DNA of 11,046 bases from NCBI GenBank assembly GCA_030688135.1, contig JAUYIW010000030.1:1-11046 (forward strand), read 5' to 3'. This DNA is from Candidatus Uhrbacteria bacterium. Its GTDB lineage: Bacteria; Patescibacteriota; Patescibacteriia; UBA9934. A program made the position numbers and the translations under genes. How positions within the stretch are numbered: position 1 is the stretch's first letter; the number at the start of each line of letters is the position of its first letter. The notes below the pieces were generated by a model, which worked only from the letters and a program-made list of their open reading frames with translations, did no database searches and had not been told where the DNA came from. Below are positions 7,152-11,046 of this stretch, piece by piece.

Positions 7152-7706
7152 ATGCATAACATTGTTGAACTGAATATTGATGAACAGACAATAGGCGTTA
7201 TTCGCCGAAGTCTTTGGTCTGAATTTCATAGAGTGTCACTAAGTATAGTTTGGGTGTTAGTTCCTTTCTTTTTCTTTTTTCCACTTTTAAGCTTTGGTGG
7301 ATTTGGAATATTTTTGTTTGTTGCACTTCTTGCAAGCGGAATACTTTTCGCTGTAAAAACTTGGCTTGTATGGCGATTTACAATGCTTATTGTTACAAGT
7401 GAGCGGATTGTCGATGTTGAACAGCGCGGATTTTTTGATCGTCAAATATCATATCTGCAAATGGATAACGTCCGTGAAGTAGTTGCAAAGAGGTCTGGCA
7501 TAATAAAAAGAATTTTAGATATTGGTATAATTAGAGTTAAAACTAAAAATGATGAAGAGTTTGACTTAGAGCTTTCTGGAGTTAGGCACCCAAATAAGGT
7601 GCGAGATTTTCTAGATGAGGTACAATGTGCGATAATACAGGAAGAAAAAATAAAAAAATTAAAGTTGAAAAATGAAGATAATTTAAGAGCAAAGACTGAA
7701 GAATAA
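7152..7706 (+). CDS. Membrane protein with a bacterial PH (bPH2/YdbS-like) domain
   Basis: A 184-residue inner-membrane protein of unknown biochemical role. A short cytoplasmic N-terminus leads to two close transmembrane helices (about 28-48, very Phe-rich, and 50-68). Next comes a bPH2-type domain (about 71-158), with the family pattern of a WRFTMLIVTSERI strand, a QISYLQMDNVREV stretch and a HPNKVRDFL helix. A charged lysine/glutamate tail follows. Members of this family are widespread next to envelope genes but their ligands are not settled. The stop at 7706 is one base from the ATG of the FtsB-like gene, which implies co-transcription and coupled translation. A membrane-scaffold or envelope-stress role would be inference only. 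Confidence 0.78.
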   Translation: MHNIVELNIDEQTIGVIRRSLWSEFHRVSLSIVWVLVPFFFFFPLLSFGGFGIFLFVALLASGILFAVKTWLVWRFTMLIVTSERIVDVEQRGFFDRQISYLQMDNVREVVAKRSGIIKRILDIGIIRVKTKNDEEFDLELSGVRHPNKVRDFLDEVQCAIIQEEKIKKLKLKNEDNLRAKTEE

Positions 7707-7707
7707 G

Positions 7708-8136
7708 ATGCCACTAAAAGAAAAAAAATCATCTACTCATAAATTCAAGCTATTTGTAGTCTTGAACGTTGTAATTTTGTTTTTTTTGATTTTAGCCTTT
7801 GGTCGTGAATATGTTGGTAATATGCAGGTTGAGTGGGAAATTGCTAGTCTTGAAGCTGAGCAAACAAGTTTAGAAAATGAGCAACTTGACACAATGAATC
7901 TTATAAATCAACTTTCTAGCGAATACTATTTAGAAAACGAGGCAAGGATAAAGCATGGACTTGGTAGAGAAGGAGAGACGCTTGTGCTAATAGAGGATTT
8001 GGAATACGTTGACGAAGTACCGGCTGGGCAAGATGATTTTTTGGACACTCTTGCGCCAGGAGGGGTTGGGAATCCAGCACGATGGTTTTATTATTTTTTC
8101 AACAAATCAACATTTGATGAACTGAAGTCATTATGA
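7708..8136 (+). CDS. FtsB/DivIC-family septum formation initiator protein
   Basis: A 142-residue bitopic divisome protein. A basic cytoplasmic N-terminus (1-14) precedes one transmembrane helix (about 15-31). An extracytoplasmic heptad coiled coil follows (about 36-72), then the family's YYLENEARIKHGLGREGET segment, where the coiled coil ends in a conserved turn. FtsB/DivIC proteins pair with FtsL and FtsQ/DivIB to activate septal cell-wall synthesis; partners are not in this window. The C-terminal part (about 95-142) is acidic and ends with NPARWFYYFF, a long tail relative to typical FtsB. The start is set by coupling: the upstream stop is one base before this ATG. Its stop overlaps the next start in ATGA (8133-8136). 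Confidence 0.82.
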   Translation: MPLKEKKSSTHKFKLFVVLNVVILFFLILAFGREYVGNMQVEWEIASLEAEQTSLENEQLDTMNLINQLSSEYYLENEARIKHGLGREGETLVLIEDLEYVDEVPAGQDDFLDTLAPGGVGNPARWFYYFFNKSTFDELKSL

Positions 8137-9014
8137 TCGTTGTTCCAAGCGAATCTGATTTGGTAGTACGGCAACGCCAATCAATTCCGGTAAAGCAGAA
8201 GATTGCCGTTTTTATTTTAGTTGTATTCGTAGGCTTTGTTTTTGTAATCGGTTTTGGATTTTATTTTGGGCATTGGCATCATGGATTTGCAAGAACAGTA
8301 GCCAGAATCCTACCATTGCCAGCAGCTTCGGTTGAGGGCGATATCATCTGGTATCACGATGTTGTAGAGCTGGCGGCTGCTTTTGAGTTGGGAAAAGAGA
8401 ACAAGGTTTTTGATAGTTTTGATGAAGCTCTAGACGTGGCGATAGATCGAAAGCTACTCACGCACCTGGCTGAAGATATTGGCGTAGAGGTTAGTAAAGA
8501 TGAGGTTGCTGATTACGCTTTAGATGATCCATCGCTTCAAGGGTTTTTAGATGAGTTAAGGTGGAATGAGGCAGATTATAGAAAGTATGTTGTAGCTCCT
8601 CTTTTATTGTCGCAAGGCGCTGAGGAAGCGGTGTATGGTGCAGATGCTTATCAAAATGAAGCCTACGATCGGGCTAAAAAGTTACTAGATGACATTGAGC
8701 GCGGAATTGATTTTGGAGATTTAGCGAAGCAGTATTCCGATGATATTTCATCTGACTTTGAAGGTGATATTGGATATTTTGGGGAGGATAATATTGATGC
8801 TGGATTTCTGCCAGCACTCGAGCTTGAGTTTGATGAAGTTTCAGGTATTTTAGATATTGGTACTTACTATGCCATTGCAAAAGCGTACGACGTTATTGGC
8901 GAGGGGGAGGATTTATTAGTTGGGTTGCAGATTATTACAGTGAATAAGGCAGGTTTGGACAAGGTTCTAGAAGAATTTACTAAGGACAGGGACGTGAGAT
9001 TTTTCGTTCGCTAG
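8133..9014 (+). CDS. Membrane-anchored parvulin-like (PpiC/SurA-type) foldase
   Basis: A 293-residue protein with a cytoplasmic N-terminus, a transmembrane anchor (about 24-45) and an extracytoplasmic body. It resembles SurA/PrsA foldases, which help exported proteins fold, with a helical chaperone region (about 85-170) followed by a parvulin domain (about 178-262). Supporting signs are DFGDLAKQYSDD, EGDIGYFGEDN and the EVSGILD segment. The usual GGDLG is EGDIG, and the conserved FGYHIIK strand is TYYAIAK (244-250), with Ala247 where the catalytic-site His usually lies. It may therefore be a chaperone with weak or no isomerase activity. No lipobox is seen. The ATG overlaps the FtsB-like stop by 4 nt, so it is translated from the same message. 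It ends the operon, followed by an inverted-repeat region. Confidence 0.75.
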   Translation: MIVVPSESDLVVRQRQSIPVKQKIAVFILVVFVGFVFVIGFGFYFGHWHHGFARTVARILPLPAASVEGDIIWYHDVVELAAAFELGKENKVFDSFDEALDVAIDRKLLTHLAEDIGVEVSKDEVADYALDDPSLQGFLDELRWNEADYRKYVVAPLLLSQGAEEAVYGADAYQNEAYDRAKKLLDDIERGIDFGDLAKQYSDDISSDFEGDIGYFGEDNIDAGFLPALELEFDEVSGILDIGTYYAIAKAYDVIGEGEDLLVGLQIITVNKAGLDKVLEEFTKDRDVRFFVR

Positions 9015-9015
9015 A

Positions 9016-9186
9016 GCTCGCTATTAGTTTCGCAAACTACGTCGTCAGTTTTCTGTGCTGTCGTCAACGTACTTTTAGTACGCCTCCTCCGTGCTCGAAA
9101 ACTTCCTTGTATTTCACGAAACTAATACGCTCGCTGACGTTTGGGAATTGGAGCTAATTGTCCGGTAAAGGCTCGCTATTAGTTTC
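9016..9186. repeat. Intergenic repeat with direct and inverted copies
   Basis: A 16-nt core GCTCGCTATTAGTTTC occurs at 9016-9031 and again, identical, at 9171-9186. Between them CGAAACTAATA (9117-9127) is the inverse of its 3' part, and AGTTTTC/GAAAACT (about 9048-9054 and 9097-9103) pair further in. A perfect hairpin CGTACT-TTT-AGTACG (9068-9082) sits in the centre. The 9016-9135 part can fold into one long cruciform just after the operon stop. It may act in transcript ending, be a REP-like mobile repeat, or be a structured RNA; no coding frame is convincing. Confidence 0.6.
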
Positions 9187-9397
9187 ACGCACTCTCGACA
9201 CGTAGTAGCGAATGTGATAGAAATGTGGCACGCGACGAAGCAGATCGTCAAAATAATAACGAACGCCATTGAAGCAGATACGTAGGTTTTTTTGATGAGA
9301 TATCTGCGAAGGGCGAGGAGCGGAGTAAGACGTACTTACTGTACGGTGTCGAGCACCAGAGTCCTGAGAAGATAGATCGCAAAAAAGACAAGCAGAT
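9187..9397. other. Stretch with no gene recognised before tRNA-Thr
   Basis: I see no convincing gene here. A GCAGATA/TATCTGC inverted repeat (9274-9280 and 9301-9307) encloses a T-run, and GTAAG/CTTAC form a small hairpin near 9326-9340. A minus-strand frame crosses the region but runs into the tRNA and the repeat, so I do not call it. The tRNA-Thr promoter should lie in the last 60 nt, but no clear boxes stand out. Confidence 0.4.
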
Positions 9398-9473
9398 GCC
9401 ATCGTAGCTCAGTTGGTAGAGCAATACTTTCGTAAAGTAGAGGTCGGCGGTTCAAATCCGCCCGATGGCTCCA
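9398..9473 (+). tRNA. tRNA-Thr(CGU)
   Basis: A complete 76-nt cloverleaf. The acceptor strands GCCATCG (9398-9404) and CGATGGC (9463-9469) pair fully. The D-arm has GCTC/GAGC, the anticodon loop is TTCGTAA with anticodon CGT at 9431-9433 (reads ACG), and the T-arm is intact with TTCAAAT. The discriminator is T and CCA is encoded (9471-9473). It borders the accessory-looking region, so it could also be an integration boundary, although no copy of its 3' end is repeated within the window. Confidence 0.96.
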
Positions 9474-9474
9474 T

Positions 9475-9518
9475 AAAAAAACACGATTTAGGTCGCTGTT
9501 TTTTTATTTATAGCGACC
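9475..9518 (+). terminator. tRNA-Thr terminator with an alternative hairpin
   Basis: AAAAAAACA (9475-9483 region) pairs with TGTTTTTTT (9497-9505) through a short GC-containing neck, giving a T-tailed terminator just after the tRNA. GGTCGCT (9491-9497) can instead pair with AGCGACC (9512-9518) across the T-run, a mutually exclusive hairpin. The first structure is the expected tRNA terminator; the second could protect or compete with it. Confidence 0.65.
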
Positions 9519-9520
9519 CT

Positions 9521-9610
9521 TAACCTCTCCGCTAGTCGTATAACCCCTCCGCTACCTGTATAACATCTTCAGCAGCCATATTAACCTCTTCGTAGACCGC
9601 TTAACCTCTC
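9521..9610 (+). repeat. Five helically phased direct repeats (array A)
   Basis: Units begin with TAAC at 9521, 9541, 9561, 9582 and 9602, at spacings of 20, 20, 21 and 20 nt. The conserved part is about TAACCTCTCCGCTA, with the last 6-7 positions variable. Unit 3 is the most diverged. The fifth unit runs straight into the -35 box. Spacing near two helical turns puts all units on one DNA face, as for cooperative binding of a regulator. The same unit reappears downstream of the gene. Neither a CRISPR layout nor a plasmid replication gene is seen. Confidence 0.85.
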
Positions 9611-9611
9611 A

Positions 9612-9640
9612 TTGACAATTCTTGCTAGTACTGCTATAAA
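9612..9640 (+). promoter_or_regulatory. Near-consensus sigma70 promoter for the repeat-protein gene
   Basis: TTGACA (9612-9617, perfect), a 17-nt spacer and TATAAA (9635-9640, five of six) preceded by TGC form the best promoter in the window, with an extended -10. RNA should begin at about 9647. The repeat array lies directly against the -35, so a bound protein could activate or block it. Confidence 0.85.
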
Positions 9641-9664
9641 TTACCATCGTTCATTCAACGAGCC

Positions 9665-9670
9665 GGGAGG
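9665..9670 (+). promoter_or_regulatory. Strong Shine-Dalgarno site
   Basis: GGGAGG ends 6 nt before ATG 9677. It fixes this start, and it is the only good ribosome binding site in the window; the backbone genes lack one. Confidence 0.85.
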
Positions 9671-9676
9671 CACAAA

Positions 9677-10717
9677 ATGTCAAGTCACATGACGTTCGAA
9701 GAACTAGTTCTGGCAGTAGGTCTGGCACAAGCAGTAGTGATTTGTGAGGATAGGCTTACAGATGAATTCTGGGCCGGGCTCAATTTCGAGCAATGGTACG
9801 GTATCAATCTGGTGGCGAAGACACCAACGCTCATTCTGCGTAGTCTGAATGGGATGCAGGGTCATGCATTGGCCTACGAAGATTGGAACAAACTTTACAA
9901 TTGCGCTACTGAAGGATCTACGCAACGTTTGTTTGCATTGAACCAGATGGGGAGGCTGGTTTCGAATCTTGAGCAGTATTCCGATGTTGCTGTGCGATCA
10001 CAGAACGGCTCGGAACTGAAGCTTCACATGCTCGCGTTGATTCAGCGAGCAGAGGCATCACTTGATACTTGGAAAATTCTCTACATAGATACGAGCGATA
10101 TTGAGCTGAATACGATTGCTCTACGCAAGATCGCAGAGTTTCATCTGACCTACGAGGGGTGGATTTATATTTATATTCATTCTGCGCATAACTCTACGTT
10201 GAGCGAACTTGCAATCGAGCGCGCTTACCAAAAAGCATCTACGCTTGAAGATTGGACAAATATTGTTTGGCGAGCGCCAAATGGTTCAAGGCAACAGCGT
10301 GGTGCATTGAAGGTTCTTCGCGAGACCACGCTGGACTTTGGCAGGTGGATTACCATTGCCGAAGAAGCCCCAGCAAGATCAAAGATTGAGAAGTTGGCTT
10401 ATAAGAAGGCAATCAAGGATGCAGACTCTCGCGAAGAGTATCTACGGGTATATTGTGCGGCAATTTTGTATGCCGAGATCCAGGATACTGCAATCGCCAA
10501 GATAGAGGCTGTGACCTCAACGTTTGAGGAGTGGCATCTTGTAGCAGCTCGTCGGGCATCGTTCAGGTTGACGGGAATTGCGCTTGAGAAGATGGCAAAT
10601 CTTGCGCGCACTGCAGAAGAGTGGACTATTGTCTTCAAGTTGGCATCCATTGTTCATGAACATATGGCCATCAAGCAGCGTGCGAAGGAGGAGCTTGAAA
10701 GGCTCATAGACGTCTAG
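9677..10717 (+). CDS. Protein of ten 31-residue helical repeats, unknown function
   Basis: A 346-residue soluble protein with no signal peptide, membrane segment or recognisable catalytic motif. Aromatic markers recur at W40, W70, Y101, W132, W162, W193, W224, Y255, W286 and W316, that is every 30-31 residues, giving ten repeats that fill residues 40-346. Each unit reads roughly: W, then an aliphatic three residues later, Ala near +7, Ser/Thr near +11, an Ala-Leu/Ile pair near +17/+18, Lys/Arg near +20, then T-[LF]-E-[ED] before the next W. This is the pattern of a two-helix solenoid like TPR, Sel1 or HEAT, but the length fits none of those exactly. The first 39 residues may be a cap (they include W32). 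Such folds bind protein or nucleic acid. The promoter, array and Shine-Dalgarno site suggest high or controlled expression. I do not recognise the family. Confidence 0.88.
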   Translation: MSSHMTFEELVLAVGLAQAVVICEDRLTDEFWAGLNFEQWYGINLVAKTPTLILRSLNGMQGHALAYEDWNKLYNCATEGSTQRLFALNQMGRLVSNLEQYSDVAVRSQNGSELKLHMLALIQRAEASLDTWKILYIDTSDIELNTIALRKIAEFHLTYEGWIYIYIHSAHNSTLSELAIERAYQKASTLEDWTNIVWRAPNGSRQQRGALKVLRETTLDFGRWITIAEEAPARSKIEKLAYKKAIKDADSREEYLRVYCAAILYAEIQDTAIAKIEAVTSTFEEWHLVAARRASFRLTGIALEKMANLARTAEEWTIVFKLASIVHEHMAIKQRAKEELERLIDV

Positions 10718-10732
10718 TTTTACTAGGCACGT

Positions 10733-10760
10733 ACCAGTCACCCCGGTGGCTGGTTTTTCT
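10733..10760 (+). terminator. Strong rho-independent terminator
   Basis: ACCAGTCAC (10733-10741) pairs with GTGGCTGGT (10746-10754) with one G-U pair around a 4-nt loop, followed by TTTTCTTTT. It lies 15 nt after the repeat-protein stop and closes a single-gene unit. Confidence 0.88.
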
Positions 10761-10806
10761 TTTGAGTTGGGGACGATCAGCACTTTCACTCTTTTGTCCT
10801 ACTGCA

Positions 10807-10846
10807 TAACCCTTTCGCTACCTGACTAACCTCTACGCTCATCCAG
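10807..10846 (+). repeat. Array B: two more copies of the 20-nt direct repeat
   Basis: TAACCCTTTCGCTACCTGAC (10807-10826) and TAACCTCTACGCTC (from 10827) repeat array A with the same 20-nt spacing. The first shares CGCTACCTG with unit 2 of array A. They lie after the terminator of the repeat-protein gene and so belong to the next unit downstream. Confidence 0.75.
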
Positions 10847-10861
10847 AGAGATCCGTTCGTC

Positions 10862-10930
10862 GAGCCCTGATGACCTTGTCGGCTCTCCTCAGGATGACGC
10901 CAGCCCCCTGACAAATCTGTCGTCACCTGA
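10862..10930. other. Two adjacent inverted repeats inside array B
   Basis: GAGCC (10862-10866) pairs with GGCTC (10881-10885). TCAGGATGACG (10889-10899) pairs with CGTCACCTGA (10921-10930) as a 10-bp stem with one bulged A; its loop holds GACA/TGTC. The element separates repeat copy 10827 from copy 10932. It could be an operator, a small structured RNA or a decayed unit; CGTTC and CGAGCC nearby weakly echo the leader of the upstream gene. Confidence 0.45.
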
Positions 10931-10931
10931 A

Positions 10932-10951
10932 TAACCTCTCCGTTTCGGATC
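10932..10951 (+). repeat. Isolated copy of the direct repeat
   Basis: TAACCTCTCCG at 10932 matches the array consensus at its first 11 positions, then diverges. It starts 105 nt after the 10827 copy, close to five 21-nt steps, although the intervening positions are not clear repeats. Confidence 0.65.
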
Positions 10952-11018
10952 ATACGCAATTTGGGTGGAGGACTCGTCCAATCTGCCAGGTTAGAATTTG
11001 TTTGATCCATTTAATAAG

Positions 11019-11046
11019 TAGAAAGTTACCATTTCGACGAGTCTGT
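11019..11046 (+). promoter_or_regulatory. Second copy of the leader, start of a next unit
   Basis: TAGAAA (11019-11024) sits where TATAAA sits in the first unit. TTACCATTTCGACGAG (11026-11041) matches 9641-9662 except for a 6-nt deletion and one base change. No clear -35 at 17 nt is seen (TTGTTT at 10998-11003 is 15 nt away), so the promoter is weaker or displaced. A Shine-Dalgarno site and start codon should follow just past the window end. Confidence 0.5.

Noticed and set aside
8130..8140. TGA recoding as in some CPR lineages
   Set aside because: TGA ends the FtsB-like gene at a normal ATGA overlap, and the other frames have no in-frame TGA.
9154..9402. Minus-strand 82-residue frame
   Set aside because: It overlaps the tRNA-Thr 5' end and a copy of the intergenic repeat, and has no family-like features.
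9398..9473. tRNA-Thr as an occupied attachment site
   Set aside because: No repeat of its 3' end occurs within the window and no integrase is present; possible only if an end lies outside.
9521..9610. CRISPR array
   Set aside because: Units are contiguous 20-mers with a 14-nt conserved part and only about 6 variable bases; there are no spacers of CRISPR length and no cas gene.
9521..9610. Plasmid-type replication iterons
   Set aside because: Spacing is similar, but there is no Rep gene, no DnaA box cluster, and the array ends directly at a promoter.
10786..11010. Minus-strand 74-residue frame
   Set aside because: It spans the direct repeats and inverted repeats of array B; its composition is not protein-like and no start signal is seen.

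Overview
The window looks like a chromosome segment from a Patescibacteria/CPR bacterium, most likely of the Parcubacteria side. This is inferred from the genes, with no database support. The grounds are a low-GC, tightly packed backbone, a MurE-like ligase lacking most of its first domain, overlapping small envelope genes, and start codons lying only 5-10 nt after -10-like boxes with no Shine-Dalgarno sequence. Stops are TAA, TAG and one TGA, so the standard bacterial code fits.

Left edge (1-305): only the 3' part of a tRNA-Lys(UUU) is present. It runs from the D-loop to an encoded CCA and is followed by a terminator hairpin, but the 5' acceptor and D strands are missing. A near-perfect inverted copy of its T-arm lies about 55 nt downstream. 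This suggests an att-type remnant, an interrupted tRNA, or a decayed gene.

Backbone (306-9014), all on the + strand: a GT4 glycosyltransferase; a P2-type (Ca2+-like) cation ATPase; MurD; a short MurE-like ligase; then a tight run of a membrane bacterial-PH protein, an FtsB/DivIC-type divisome protein and a membrane-anchored parvulin-like foldase. Together these cover precursor peptide building for peptidoglycan, septum assembly and folding of exported proteins. The spacers before the ATPase and MurD carry in-phase 7-nt A/T-rich repeats running up to the start codon. The spacer before the ATPase is also a 100-bp imperfect palindrome.

Transition (9015-9520): an intergenic repeat with direct and inverted copies of a 16-nt core, an unexplained stretch, and an intact tRNA-Thr(CGU) with its terminator.

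Accessory-looking region (9521-11046): this differs in style and is richer in G+C. Five direct repeats at 20/20/21/20-nt spacing abut a near-consensus sigma70 promoter (TTGACA, 17 nt, TATAAA). A good Shine-Dalgarno site follows, then a 346-residue soluble protein built almost entirely of ten 31-residue helical repeats marked by Trp/Tyr, then a strong terminator. Beyond it the same DNA repeat returns (10807, 10827, 10932). The leader sequence is also repeated at 11026-11041, just before the window ends, so a second gene of the same design probably starts right outside. This repeated cassette is the best candidate here for an undescribed system; its function cannot be read from the sequence.
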